From: Calothrix sp. NIES-2100
Lineage (GTDB): Bacteria > Cyanobacteriota > Cyanobacteriia > Cyanobacteriales > Nostocaceae
Assembly (NCBI RefSeq): GCF_002368195.1
Contig: NZ_AP018178.1
Span: forward strand, 6,708,645-6,772,644
Reading direction: 5' to 3'
DNA length: 64,000 nucleotides
How positions within the stretch are numbered: position 1 is the stretch's first letter; each line of letters begins with the position of its first letter. Under the pieces are notes generated by a model. The model had not been told where the DNA came from and did no database searches. It worked only from the letters and a program-made list of their open reading frames with translations. A program made the position numbers and the translations under genes. Shown piece after piece: positions 17,690-26,892 of this stretch.

Positions 17690-18013
17690 ACGCTCTCATC
17701 AAAAAATATTGAGTAATCATACTCAGCATAAAAATAGTAGGGTGGACACTACCTAAAACTTCAGACTCAGGGTTTGAAAAAAAAGTAAACAGTGCCCACC
17801 TGATAAAAACCAATCAATAAGCGGAATTTAGATCCCCGACTTCTTGTAGACACCCTCCAGGTGGCTTACCCTAGGATAGAAGTCGGGGATCTGAGCAATT
17901 TAGCTGCCTCAGAAAAGAATACTTTGGGATGTGTCCATCTTGGCCATAAAATTCTACACGGGGAGCCTAAATGATTGCACCCAAAATCTACTTGTTAAAA
18001 GAGGAGCTTTTTT
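17690..18013. other. Intergenic region with inverted repeat, upstream of ppa
   Basis: 324 nt between the small membrane gene and ppa. It contains the inverted repeat at 17830-17892 and the ppa ribosome site. No further gene was seen. Confidence 0.5.
17830..17892. repeat. Inverted repeat with GATCCCCGACTTCT arms
   Basis: GATCCCCGACTTCT (17831-17844) pairs with AGAAGTCGGGGATC (17878-17891), a perfect 14-bp stem around about 33 nt. A shorter relative with the same CCCCGACTT arm lies at 33549-33580 and half of one at about 48009. This is a dispersed cyanobacterial hairpin family, possibly a MITE. Confidence 0.75.
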
Positions 18014-18526
18014 GTGGATTTATCCCGTATCCCAGCCCAACCAAAACCAGGTTTAATCAACGTTCTGATTGAAATTGTCGGCGGGAGTAAAAATAAATAC
18101 GAATACGATAAAGATCTCCAAGCGTTTGCCCTAGACCGGGTACTGTATTCTTCGGTACAATATCCTTATGACTATGGCTTTGTACCCAATACTTTAGCTG
18201 ATGACGGCGATCCTTTAGATGGTATGGTCATCATCGATGAACCAACTTTTCCTGGCTGTGTAATTGCTGCACGACCGATTGGCTTTTTAGAGATGATTGA
18301 TGGAGGCGATCGCGATGAAAAAATTCTTTGCGTCCCGGACAAAGACCCGCGTTACGCTCAAATAAAATCTTTAAAAGACCTACCATCACACCGTTTGGAT
18401 GAAATTGCTGAATTTTTCCGCAGTTATAAAAATTTGGAAAAAAAGGTAACTGAAATTCTCGGTTGGCAAGATGTTGATCAAGTAACAGCATTAGTAGAAA
18501 AGTCAATCAAAGCTGCTCAAGCATAA
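18014..18526 (+). CDS. ppa: Inorganic pyrophosphatase
   Basis: 170 residues, typical of bacterial family I enzymes. The signature DDGDPLDGMV (the Mg-binding Asp cluster) is intact, as are NKYEYDKD, the YPYDYGFVPNT segment and the DKDPRY motif. It hydrolyses pyrophosphate released by biosynthetic reactions in the cytoplasm. The start is GTG at 18014, chosen because a clean GAGGAG ribosome site lies at 18001-18006 with a seven-base spacer. About 260 nt separate it from panD. Confidence 0.96.
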   Translation: MDLSRIPAQPKPGLINVLIEIVGGSKNKYEYDKDLQAFALDRVLYSSVQYPYDYGFVPNTLADDGDPLDGMVIIDEPTFPGCVIAARPIGFLEMIDGGDRDEKILCVPDKDPRYAQIKSLKDLPSHRLDEIAEFFRSYKNLEKKVTEILGWQDVDQVTALVEKSIKAAQA

Positions 18527-18785
18527 TCGCTTAAAGTAGTGGGTAATCTTTCAGTTGTCAGTAATTCAGAAATTGGCTTTTGCATTGTTGACGATTGATT
18601 CATTACCCATTACTCACGAGAAACTCCCACAATGAGGGCATGAAAATCTCTCTTAACAGTCAACAGTCAACCGTCAACAGTCCATAGACGACAATATTTT
18701 TAAGACAGTATACTCAATAAATCAGAAAATAAACAACTTTTGCTATTGACAAAAAGCAAAAATTGATACATAAACCCTAAATCAA

Positions 18786-19169
18786 ATGCTGCGAACTCTC
18801 CTTTCGGCAAAAATTCACAACTGTACCCTGACAGGGGCAAATGTTAACTATGTAGGTAGTATTAGTATAGATGAAATTCTGTTGCAAAAAGCTGGCATTT
18901 TACCCTACGAACAAGTACAAGTAGTTAATAAAGCCAATGGCGAGCGCTTTATTACCTATGCAATAACAGCTCCAGCTTACTCAGGAGTCATTGAACTAAA
19001 TGGGGCTGCCGCACGTCTAGGCATTATAGGCGATCGCCTGATTATAATGGCCTACGGGCAGTTCACACCGGAAGAGTTAAAAAATTACTCGCCTACGGTT
19101 GTCATTGTAGACGAAAAAAACCAACTGGTGGAAGTACGGCACTACGATGACCTGCTCACTAAGGTCTAA
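18786..19169 (+). CDS. panD: Aspartate 1-decarboxylase (pyruvoyl-dependent)
   Basis: 127 residues. The self-cleavage site Gly24-Ser25 is present in NYVGSISID, from which Ser25 becomes the catalytic pyruvoyl group. The YAITAPAYSGVIELNGAAAR segment and the IIMAYGQF strand are family hallmarks. It makes beta-alanine from aspartate for pantothenate and coenzyme A. The ATG at 18786 is the natural start (MLRTLLSAKIHNCTLTGANV). The next gene begins 14 nt downstream and is probably co-transcribed. Confidence 0.96.
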   Translation: MLRTLLSAKIHNCTLTGANVNYVGSISIDEILLQKAGILPYEQVQVVNKANGERFITYAITAPAYSGVIELNGAAARLGIIGDRLIIMAYGQFTPEELKNYSPTVVIVDEKNQLVEVRHYDDLLTKV

Positions 19170-19183
19170 AGAATGCGAGGAAA

Positions 19184-20080
19184 ATGTCAAATCTTGAGCT
19201 GTCGGGTTCCCAAAGCTACTTAACTGAGAAGGAAACTACCCCACTCAGTCATCCAGCCACAGAATTTTCTGTGCAATTCTGGGGTGTTAGAGGCTTGATT
19301 CCCACCCCAGGAAACAACACCAATCGCTACGGTGGAAATACTGCTTGTGTAGAAATGCGTGTAGCCGGAAAAGAATTAATTTTTGATGGGGGTACTGGTC
19401 TAAGAGTACTGGGTAAAACTTGGCAGCAACTGCAACAGCCAATTGAAGCGCATTTATTTTTTACAAACTCCCAATTAAATCGCATTCAAGGGTTTCCTTT
19501 TTTTGCTCCCGCATTTATCGCCAAAAATAGCTTCCACATCTACGGTACAGCCGCCTCAAATAGCGCCTCGATTAAGCAATGTCTCTATGACCAAATGCTC
19601 CAGCCACACTTTCCTTATCCTTTACAGGTGATGCAATCACAATTGCATTTCCATAATCTCACTTCAGGTAACAAGGTCACCTTAGAGGATGTGACGATTA
19701 ACACAGAATTGATCAATCAACATCAGCGATCGCTTGGCTATCGAGTCACCTGGCAAAATTTTAGCGTTGCTTACATTACAGATTTGCCCAAAAATCCTGA
19801 TCAAGTAGAGCAAGAACGCATTTTACAGCTAATTACAGGGGTAGATTTATTCATTGCTAACGGTACTTATAATCCCCCGACAGCGCACAATCATGATTTA
19901 GCTGATTTGCAATGGCAAACAGCTGTGGATTTAGCTCATCATGCGGCGGTGAAAAGCTTAGTCATCTCTCATTATCATCCAGATGACGACGATGATTTTC
20001 TCGATGGCGTGCAATTTGACGTTAAGTCCGTATTTCCCAAAGCATTGTTAGCCTCTGAAGGAATGATTTTATCGTTGTAG
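19184..20080 (+). CDS. MBL-fold protein lacking the catalytic metal motif (probable pseudoenzyme)
   Basis: 298 residues. The overall pattern is metallo-beta-lactamase fold: FWGVRGLIPTPGNNTNRYGG, NTACVEMR, LIFDGGTGLRVLG, then LNRIQGFPFFAPAF. In active relatives the strand before that reads THxHxDH(I/L)QGFPFF; here it is FTNSQLNRIQGFPFF, so all four ligands (His, His, Asp, His) are replaced. The usual H-D-A-Q-Y segment is also changed to IANGTY, while AYITD and SHYHPDDDDDFLD remain. It is therefore unlikely to be a metal hydrolase and may bind a ligand or partner. A GAGGAA site precedes ATG 19184. It is probably in an operon with panD. Confidence 0.85.
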   Translation: MSNLELSGSQSYLTEKETTPLSHPATEFSVQFWGVRGLIPTPGNNTNRYGGNTACVEMRVAGKELIFDGGTGLRVLGKTWQQLQQPIEAHLFFTNSQLNRIQGFPFFAPAFIAKNSFHIYGTAASNSASIKQCLYDQMLQPHFPYPLQVMQSQLHFHNLTSGNKVTLEDVTINTELINQHQRSLGYRVTWQNFSVAYITDLPKNPDQVEQERILQLITGVDLFIANGTYNPPTAHNHDLADLQWQTAVDLAHHAAVKSLVISHYHPDDDDDFLDGVQFDVKSVFPKALLASEGMILSL

Positions 20081-20142
20081 GGCATGGGGCATTGGGCATT
20101 GGGCATGGGGCAACAGTCAACAGTCAACAGTCAACAGTCAAC
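20080..20142. repeat. Heptamer tandem repeats (GGGCATT and CAGTCAA types)
   Basis: Several copies of GGGCATT/GGGCATG are followed by four copies of CAGTCAA between two convergent genes. The array begins at the stop codon of the MBL-fold gene. These are the short tandemly repeated repetitive sequences typical of heterocystous cyanobacteria. Confidence 0.85.
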
Positions 20143-20145
20143 TCT

Positions 20146-21216
20146 TCAAACAGTCTGAAATGCTGTTTGTGCTAGAGAATTTACTATCTGACTGAGTTGT
20201 CGCAGTTTGTCAGCTACAGCACCACTTGTTAATAATTCTTTGGCTGTGGCTATACCCGATCGCATATCTGGACAAACGCCACTTTGCCAAAGGTAAAATC
20301 CGCCATTCCACAAGGCTGTTTGCGTTAATTCTGTGGGTTCACCAGCTAAAACTGCTTGCATTTGGGTAAGTAGTTCTTCTGTGGTGCCCAGGGGAACATT
20401 CTTAGTCGTAAAATCATAATCACGGGGTACGAGGTGCAATCTTTCTAGCTGTCCTGATGGAGTTGATAAACCAATAATCGCTGTGCGATCGCGTGGTAAA
20501 TCGCAACTCCCTTCTAATCCCTTCACTAATGTATATTTTGTGATATTTTGCAAAGCTAGGGTTACTTGAAACAGCGTTTCTGTAGGTGGATGGACAAACC
20601 CTGGAATCATATGCACATCGCCGGCGTAAGGACACCAAATTAGCTCCATTGTTGCCAATGGTGGACGTTTGCCGAGTTGGTCGCGGTAATCCCAAATACT
20701 TTGAATTAAGGGAAAATGCACAGGTGTATAAACAAAGCCAATTCCTGTTTGCTCAAATACTTGCTGGGTTTTTTCGAGTGACAAGTTTGTCCAATCAACT
20801 CCTAGTCCCTGCCAAATTTCTACAAGAGGTAGACCGTACTTAGTCGGAAAGCGATCGCCTCCATGCATCACCACTGGTTGATCAACAGCAGCTAATAGTA
20901 AAGCCGCGATCGGGCTAATTGGTGCGGTACGTGTTCTGCCATCATAGGGTATACCTAAGACTATGACTGTTCGTCCAGCCCCGATTGGTTGGAGTTTAGG
21001 CCCTAGTTCATTGTACGCATCTAACATTCCCGCTAACTCATCTGCTGTGGGACGTTTGATACGATGGGCAATTAGAAACGCCCCGATTTGGGCAGGAGTT
21101 GCTTCACCTAGCAACATCATTTTAGTAGCTGTTGCCGCTTCAGTACGAGTTAAATTCTCTCCTGTGTGATTTCCACTCCCTACCTTTTGCAGAAATTGCC
21201 TAAATACTTTGGTCAT
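20146..21216 (-). CDS. Anthranilate phosphoribosyltransferase-like protein (TrpD2/YbiB group)
   Basis: About 356 residues of the nucleoside phosphorylase/phosphoribosyltransferase class II fold: helical N-terminus (ATKMMLLGEATPAQIGAFLIA), then LGIPYDGRTRTAPISPIAAL where true TrpD has its GTGGDG phosphate loop, and VVMHGGDRFPTKYG where TrpD has KHGNR. These changes place it with TrpD-like proteins such as E. coli YbiB, which do not make tryptophan, so its substrate is unknown. The frame extends seven codons upstream, but those codons lie in a TTTGTCA heptamer array; ATG 21216 (MTKVFRQFLQKVG) is the likely start and itself lies at the array edge. Confidence 0.82.
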   Translation of the reverse strand: MTKVFRQFLQKVGSGNHTGENLTRTEAATATKMMLLGEATPAQIGAFLIAHRIKRPTADELAGMLDAYNELGPKLQPIGAGRTVIVLGIPYDGRTRTAPISPIAALLLAAVDQPVVMHGGDRFPTKYGLPLVEIWQGLGVDWTNLSLEKTQQVFEQTGIGFVYTPVHFPLIQSIWDYRDQLGKRPPLATMELIWCPYAGDVHMIPGFVHPPTETLFQVTLALQNITKYTLVKGLEGSCDLPRDRTAIIGLSTPSGQLERLHLVPRDYDFTTKNVPLGTTEELLTQMQAVLAGEPTELTQTALWNGGFYLWQSGVCPDMRSGIATAKELLTSGAVADKLRQLSQIVNSLAQTAFQTV

Positions 21217-21260
21217 TTGTCCTTTGTCATTTGTCATTTGTCATTTGTCCTTCGTCTTTT
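21217..21260. repeat. Heptamer tandem repeat (TTTGTCA) at the start of the TrpD-like gene
   Basis: About four copies of TTTGTCA/TTTGTCC directly upstream of, and in phase with, the start codon of the TrpD-like gene. Confidence 0.8.
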
Positions 21261-21377
21261 GGGCGTTGCATAATTGCCAGATGATTTTGGAATTTGCATT
21301 AATCATAATTACCCTGTCTCTAGGTCAGCCTCAATCATTCCATTATTCAACAACGCTGTACTTTGTGAATCACGGAC

Positions 21378-21424
21378 CATGACCAATGACCAATGACCAA
21401 TGACTAATGACCAATGACTAATTG
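21378..21424. repeat. Heptamer tandem repeat (ACCAATG)
   Basis: Six to seven copies of ACCAATG/ACTAATG just downstream of the LysR gene stop codon. Confidence 0.85.
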
Positions 21425-21428
21425 ACTG

Positions 21429-22376
21429 TTAAGACGCCGATCGCTGTTGATTAATTTGCGGGGGGATATTGTCTCGCACCAGTTGCCAAAAGTGGTTGAT
21501 TGGGGGAATCTGGAGGCGATCGCCTGTTGTGACCATGACTACCCGACGGGTCAAACTAGAAGTGTCAGGTATAGTACCATTACTATTACTGGCTAAAGGG
21601 CGGACTGCCAAACTGGGGTCAAGTCGCGCTTCTATTAATGCCGAATGCGGTAGCAAAGCTATCAGTTCTCCTTGACGTACCACTCCCCGGAAAGCATCTA
21701 GAGTATTTACCTCTAAAGCTGCTTGGAGTCTGGCTTCTAGTCGCTCAAATCGATCTTGGATTAAGCGTTGCATCCCATAACCATCTTTAAATACCACTTG
21801 GGGATAACGAATTAGCTCAGACCAAGGGATACATTCATATTGGGCTAGTGGATGTTTAGCTGCGGTGAGAACTTCTATCGGTTCTTCATACAGAACTTCT
21901 ACCACCATTTCCCGGCCAGTAGTTAAAAAGCGATTGTTCATCACAATTGCCAAATCTACCAATCCATCTTTGAGGACTTTTAGGGCGCGATCGCTACCCA
22001 AGGAAGTTACCCGCAATTGTACTTCTGGATAATCACGACAAAATTTTTGCAACACTGGTGGTAGGTACGAAGCGCACATTGAGTGAATGGCTGCAATGCA
22101 CAATTCTGGCTGCTTACCTGCGATTAAATCTGTCAATTCTTCGGTAGCAGTTTGCCACTCTTGACAAATTTTCCGCACGCGCGGAAGCAACCTTTCACCT
22201 CCCAGTGTCAACTTGGCGTGAGTGGTGCGATGAAACAGTTCTATCCCCAAATCTGCTTCTAAAGCCTGGATTTGGCGACTAATGGTCGATTGGGTTACCC
22301 CACAATGTCGTGCTGCTTGTTGAAAGCTGCCGGTGTCCGCGATCGCTAAAAAAGCTTGCAACTGCTCTAGTCGCAT
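21429..22376 (-). CDS. LysR-family transcriptional regulator
   Basis: 315 residues. The N-terminal winged helix (MRLEQLQAFLAIADTGSFQQ, then THAKLTLGGERLL) with the helix-turn-helix GVTQSTISRQIQALEADLG is followed by a two-lobe effector domain (LCIAAIHSMCASYLPPVL, VDLAIVMNN, VFKDGYGMQRLIQDRF, LIALLPHSAL). ATG 22376 gives the standard length. The N-terminus is reminiscent of the Anabaena carbon-assimilation regulator PacR, but I cannot confirm that orthology by eye. The inducer and targets are unknown; the TrpD-like gene downstream on the same strand is a candidate. Confidence 0.92.
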   Translation of the reverse strand: MRLEQLQAFLAIADTGSFQQAARHCGVTQSTISRQIQALEADLGIELFHRTTHAKLTLGGERLLPRVRKICQEWQTATEELTDLIAGKQPELCIAAIHSMCASYLPPVLQKFCRDYPEVQLRVTSLGSDRALKVLKDGLVDLAIVMNNRFLTTGREMVVEVLYEEPIEVLTAAKHPLAQYECIPWSELIRYPQVVFKDGYGMQRLIQDRFERLEARLQAALEVNTLDAFRGVVRQGELIALLPHSALIEARLDPSLAVRPLASNSNGTIPDTSSLTRRVVMVTTGDRLQIPPINHFWQLVRDNIPPQINQQRSAS

Positions 22377-22512
22377 TTTTTTGTAGCCTGAATTACATTT
22401 ATGGCCTTCATTAACTTAACGGTTTTTTTGCTTCAATTTGGTACAGTTTGTTACAAGTGGTTGGCTTTGCAATATTTTAATAGAAATTTTTCTACACTCA
22501 GCACTTAAAGTT

Positions 22513-22557
22513 TTGGGCATTGGGCATTGGGCATTGGGCATTGGGCATTGGGCATTA
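22513..22557. repeat. Heptamer tandem repeat (GGGCATT, six copies)
   Basis: Perfect GGGCATT tandem units followed by a C-rich CCCCTAGCCC tract, between the histidine kinase end and the LysR start. Confidence 0.92.
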
Positions 22558-22602
22558 GTTCCCCTTGTCCCCCCTGCGCCTCTGCCCCTAGCCCTGGTTC
22601 CC

Positions 22603-25600
22603 CTAGCCCCTAGTTCTTTGAGCTTGCTCTATCGCCTGTAATAATTCATTGATAGTGTAGGGCTTGTGCAAAAATATATTGATGTCGGTAAATTCGGCCA
22701 GCTGACTCTTGGCGGAAATACCACTCATCACAATAATTTTGACTTGCGGATTCATTTGTTGTAATACCTGGATGGTTGTTAACCCATCCATTGACGGCAT
22801 CATCATATCTAGCAAAACCAAGCTAATTTTATCTTGGTGTTGGTTGTACAATGAAATTGCCTCAATCCCATTGCTAGCAGTCAGAGTTTTATAGTTGTAG
22901 TCTTCTAAAGATGTTTTAATAATCTCTAAGATGGCAGTTTCATCATCGACAACGAGAATTGTTTCTCCTTTGCCATTGTGTAATTCCAAATTTTCTACTG
23001 GCTGGCTGATGTGTTGGGAACCAGCAGGTAAGTATATTTGAAATTGCGTGCCTTTGCCGAGTTCGCTAGAGACGTTCACAAAACCACCGTGATTTTTGAC
23101 AATACCAATCACTGTGGACAGACCTAGCCCTGTACCTTTGCCTTGTTCTTTAGTTGTAAAAAATGGCTCAAAAATGCGATCTAAAAGATGGGGAGGAATA
23201 CCCAATCCTGTATCGGTGATTGTGATAACTACATATTGACCCACCTGAGCATTCAAATGCATTTTGGCATAGGTCTCATCAATCAGAATATTTTCTGCTT
23301 GCAGATGCAAAGTACCACCGTTGGGCATAGCATCACGAGCATTCACACAAAGATTCATTAATACCTGATGTATCTGAGTAGCGTCTGCTAAGACAGTCCA
23401 AAGATTGGTTTGTGGGACATTGGTATTGATAATAATCGATTTGGGAAATGTGCTTTTGGTAATATGTTGAATTTCCGATAGCAGAGGTTCTATTTGTAAA
23501 GGAAAGCGTTTGCCTTCAGATCCTCTGGCAAAGGTGAGAATTTGTTTTACCAAATCAGCACCGCGTTTAGAATTATTTTCGATGATTTTTAATAATTGTT
23601 GATTGCGTGCATCTAAATTGTGAAGTTTGAGTACTAACAATTGAGATGAAGTGAGAATCGGTGTGAGAATATTATTGAGATCGTGGGCAATGCCACTAGC
23701 AAGAGTACCCAGGCTCTCTAGGCGCTGGGCACGGAGAAATTGAGCTTCGAGTTGTTTTTTCTTGGTGATGTCGGTGTTGACAATCAAAATGGATTTGGGA
23801 TTTCCGGCTTCATCACGTACCAGTGTCCAACGTCCTTCGACAACGATATCTACACCATCTTTGGTGACTTGATGCAATTCACCATGCCATTCGCCTTGCT
23901 CAACAATTTTTTTGAGAGCTGCTTCCAGTTCTGGTGAGAATTTTTTATATAATAAATTATTAGCATTTTTACCGATTACTTCCTCTGCCGACCAGCCATA
24001 TAAACGTTCGGCTCCTCGGTTCCAAAACAAGATTTCCTGTGATAAATTGCGGACGACGATCGCATCTGTGGCTACATCAAGCAAAGCCGCTTGTTCAAGA
24101 ATTTTCTGTTCCGCTTGTTTGATGTCGCTAATATCCATGTCTATGCCAATCATCCGCACGGCTTTGCCTGTTTCGTCGTAAAAAACTTGGCCTTTCGTAG
24201 CTGCCCAGCGAATGTCACCATTGGGCAAGACAATCCGGAATTCCATGTTGTAATTTGTTCGTTGTTGAATTGATCGCATAACTGCATGACGAACCAATTC
24301 TCGGTCTTGGGGATGAACTTGATTGATAAAGGTTTCATAAGTCCCATCAAATTGATCCGGGGGAAAACCAAACATCGCAGGTAAGTTCTCAGAACCAGTA
24401 ATTTTGTTTTCGAGAATATTCCAGTCCCAAATCGCTGTTTGGGCAGCTGACAAAGCTAATTTTAGTTGCACTTCACTGTTGCGCAATGCTGCTTCTGTCT
24501 GTCTGCGCTCTATTAGTTCAGTTTGTATCTGCTGATACAGTTCCGATTGCTGGATCGCAATACCTACCTGAGTTGACAATTGATTCATTAAATCAATTTC
24601 CCACTGCTGCCACAATCGGGGTGCAGAACATTGATTGACAACTAACAATCCCCATAAATTTTCTCCTTGCAAGATGGGAACTGCCAAGTTTGCCTGAATT
24701 TGAAATTGAGCGAGTAAATCGCAGTGACATTGGGTGAGGCTGGTTGTGTAAATATCCGCTACAGCGTGGATACGACCTTGTCTGTATTCCTCGCCACCAG
24801 TTTCCATAAAATAACTGTCTTTGACTTGGACATTGAGTGCAGAAGTCCAACCTTCACCAACAGCTTCCACTACCACAGTCCCGCTGTAATCGGCTTGAAA
24901 GCGATAAATAAACACTCGATCGGCTTGCAGGAACTGGCGGACTTCAGCCACAGTAGTATTTAAAACTTCCTCCAAGTTCAGCGAAGCGCGGATACGCTGG
25001 GCGATCGCGGTCATTAGTCGCTGCTGTTCTGTGTGCTGTTGCAGTGCTAACTCGGCAAATTTGCGATCGCTGATGTCCCGCAAAATGGAAAGATGGCGAT
25101 GAGGCAGAAAGTTAGCTGATGCCCCATATTCCACCACGCGGATAGTACTATCGGGACGGAGGAGGCGAAATTCCCCAGTTTCTTTCCCGCTTGCTTGAAA
25201 GTCTTGCCATGCTTGGATAAAATCAAAACCAGGTTCGGCAAATTCTCCAATAGTGCGACCTAAAAGATCAGTCTTGGACAAGCCAAACAGGTTACAGGCT
25301 GCTGGGTTAGCGTCTACATAAGTGCCATTATCATCGGCAATTACCATAGCGTCATTCGCACCTTGAAATAATGCTCGCAGTTGCAACTCGCTAGTTCGTA
25401 GTTCTTCTTCTGCCTGCTGGCGTTCAGTTAAATCGATACCAGTGCCAATGACATATTCTACCTTCCCTTGTTGATCGCAAATTGCAGTATTAGACCAGGC
25501 AATCAACCGACGATGACCCTGTTTTGTTAACCAATAGTTTTGGTATTGGTTAGGAAATTGACCTGCTTGGATTTGGTAGAAAACAGCTTTGACAGTTTCT

Positions 25601-26892
25601 ATTTCTTCTGGAACTAAAAACACGTCCCAAAAATGCTTACCTTTAACTTCAGCAAAGGAATAGTTGGTTACAGCTTCACAGGTTTGATTAAAGCGAAGAA
25701 TTCTTCCCTGTCCATCGAGTACCACGACAAAACAGCCAACTGTATCCAGGATGGCAGAAATAAAGTCACGCTCCTGCTGGAGATTTTCTTCTGTTTCTTG
25801 GAGTTGAAGAAATGCATGTTGGCGATCGCTAATTTCCTGTTGCAAAAGTGCGTTGGCGCGGGAAAGCTCTGCTGTGCGCTCTGATACTCGTATCTCTAAA
25901 TCATCAGTAGCTTTGCGTAGCTCTGCTTCTACCTGCTGGCGTTGCACAATCTCTTGCTTTAATTGCTCGTTGGCTTTTTTTAATTCATCTGTCTGTTGTT
26001 CTACCCGTTGTTGAAGTGCGGTAATTACAGCAGACATTTCCAGCGGTTCAAAAACCTCCAAAAAGCTTGTCTGAGTGAGAATTCCCCGCAATTCCCCTTG
26101 CTCATCAGTTACAACTAATCGGCGGACATGGCGACGCTGCATTTCTTGATGAGCAAACCATAAAGAATCTGTTGGTTTCAAGCAAAATAAAGGTGTGCTC
26201 ATCAGATTTTCCGCCGGGATGTCAGCTAAATCTAGCTCGAAAGCCTGAAATTGGACAATATCCCGCTCGGTAATAATTCCTATAGGTAGCAGGGGAGAAT
26301 TAGAGTCCAACTGTACCCCTGCTGTTTCCACGATCGCCACACAACTAACTTTATGAAAAGCCATAAGTCGAGCTATATCCAACACCGATGCAGTTCGCTG
26401 TGCATGGATTACCTGCGTTGTCATCAAATCGGCAACATATCGCAGCTTGAGAAAATTGGCAGGTTGCAGTACTTGACGGATAGTATCAGGTGTAATGTAT
26501 CCTAGCAGTTGACTATTGTCATCCAATATAGGTAAATGGCGAATCTGATGCTGATGCAAGAGCGACACGACACTGAACAGATCCTGAGCATCAGACTGCT
26601 TAAGAGTAATAACTTTCCTCGTCATTACTTCCGCAATTTTCAACCTAGATAAGTTAACTTCACCAGCAGTTATCCTAACTACATCCCGTTCTGTAAAAGT
26701 TCCTACTAACTGCGACTCCTCAACCACAAAAACACAACTAGTTCGTTGCTGACTCATCAGGACAATAGCATCGATTACAGAACTATCTGGTGTAACTTTT
26801 AAGGGCGAGCGATTTAGACAATCCTGGGGAATTGGTAAATTCAGAGACTTAGGGCTAAATTCATCATTATTTTGGGCGGTGAGTGACATCAT
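22603..26892 (-). CDS. Hybrid histidine kinase with four CBS, multiple PAS and a GAF domain
   Basis: 1429 residues, soluble. Order read from motifs: two CBS pairs (about 25-140 and 148-285), each with an ERDVVR/ERDIVQ-type core; a coiled coil (290-375); PAS domains near 375-490 and 497-615; GAF near 628-790; PAS near 800-930 and 935-1050. Then HisKA with the phospho-His in SLGTLASGIAHDLNNILTP, an HATPase domain (DTGLGIPP, GKGTGLGLS), and a C-terminal receiver (LVVDDE, LLDMMMPSMDG, lysine in FLHKPY). CBS domains often sense adenylates, PAS and GAF small molecules or redox. No chromophore Cys is evident in the GAF. The start may be either of two adjacent ATGs. No partner response regulator adjoins it. 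Confidence 0.93.
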   Translation of the reverse strand: MMSLTAQNNDEFSPKSLNLPIPQDCLNRSPLKVTPDSSVIDAIVLMSQQRTSCVFVVEESQLVGTFTERDVVRITAGEVNLSRLKIAEVMTRKVITLKQSDAQDLFSVVSLLHQHQIRHLPILDDNSQLLGYITPDTIRQVLQPANFLKLRYVADLMTTQVIHAQRTASVLDIARLMAFHKVSCVAIVETAGVQLDSNSPLLPIGIITERDIVQFQAFELDLADIPAENLMSTPLFCLKPTDSLWFAHQEMQRRHVRRLVVTDEQGELRGILTQTSFLEVFEPLEMSAVITALQQRVEQQTDELKKANEQLKQEIVQRQQVEAELRKATDDLEIRVSERTAELSRANALLQQEISDRQHAFLQLQETEENLQQERDFISAILDTVGCFVVVLDGQGRILRFNQTCEAVTNYSFAEVKGKHFWDVFLVPEEIETVKAVFYQIQAGQFPNQYQNYWLTKQGHRRLIAWSNTAICDQQGKVEYVIGTGIDLTERQQAEEELRTSELQLRALFQGANDAMVIADDNGTYVDANPAACNLFGLSKTDLLGRTIGEFAEPGFDFIQAWQDFQASGKETGEFRLLRPDSTIRVVEYGASANFLPHRHLSILRDISDRKFAELALQQHTEQQRLMTAIAQRIRASLNLEEVLNTTVAEVRQFLQADRVFIYRFQADYSGTVVVEAVGEGWTSALNVQVKDSYFMETGGEEYRQGRIHAVADIYTTSLTQCHCDLLAQFQIQANLAVPILQGENLWGLLVVNQCSAPRLWQQWEIDLMNQLSTQVGIAIQQSELYQQIQTELIERRQTEAALRNSEVQLKLALSAAQTAIWDWNILENKITGSENLPAMFGFPPDQFDGTYETFINQVHPQDRELVRHAVMRSIQQRTNYNMEFRIVLPNGDIRWAATKGQVFYDETGKAVRMIGIDMDISDIKQAEQKILEQAALLDVATDAIVVRNLSQEILFWNRGAERLYGWSAEEVIGKNANNLLYKKFSPELEAALKKIVEQGEWHGELHQVTKDGVDIVVEGRWTLVRDEAGNPKSILIVNTDITKKKQLEAQFLRAQRLESLGTLASGIAHDLNNILTPILTSSQLLVLKLHNLDARNQQLLKIIENNSKRGADLVKQILTFARGSEGKRFPLQIEPLLSEIQHITKSTFPKSIIINTNVPQTNLWTVLADATQIHQVLMNLCVNARDAMPNGGTLHLQAENILIDETYAKMHLNAQVGQYVVITITDTGLGIPPHLLDRIFEPFFTTKEQGKGTGLGLSTVIGIVKNHGGFVNVSSELGKGTQFQIYLPAGSQHISQPVENLELHNGKGETILVVDDETAILEIIKTSLEDYNYKTLTASNGIEAISLYNQHQDKISLVLLDMMMPSMDGLTTIQVLQQMNPQVKIIVMSGISAKSQLAEFTDINIFLHKPYTINELLQAIEQAQRTRG

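Noticed and set aside
20080..21260. Heptamer arrays as a CRISPR-like array
   Set aside because: Units are seven bases with no spacers; they are simple tandem repeats.
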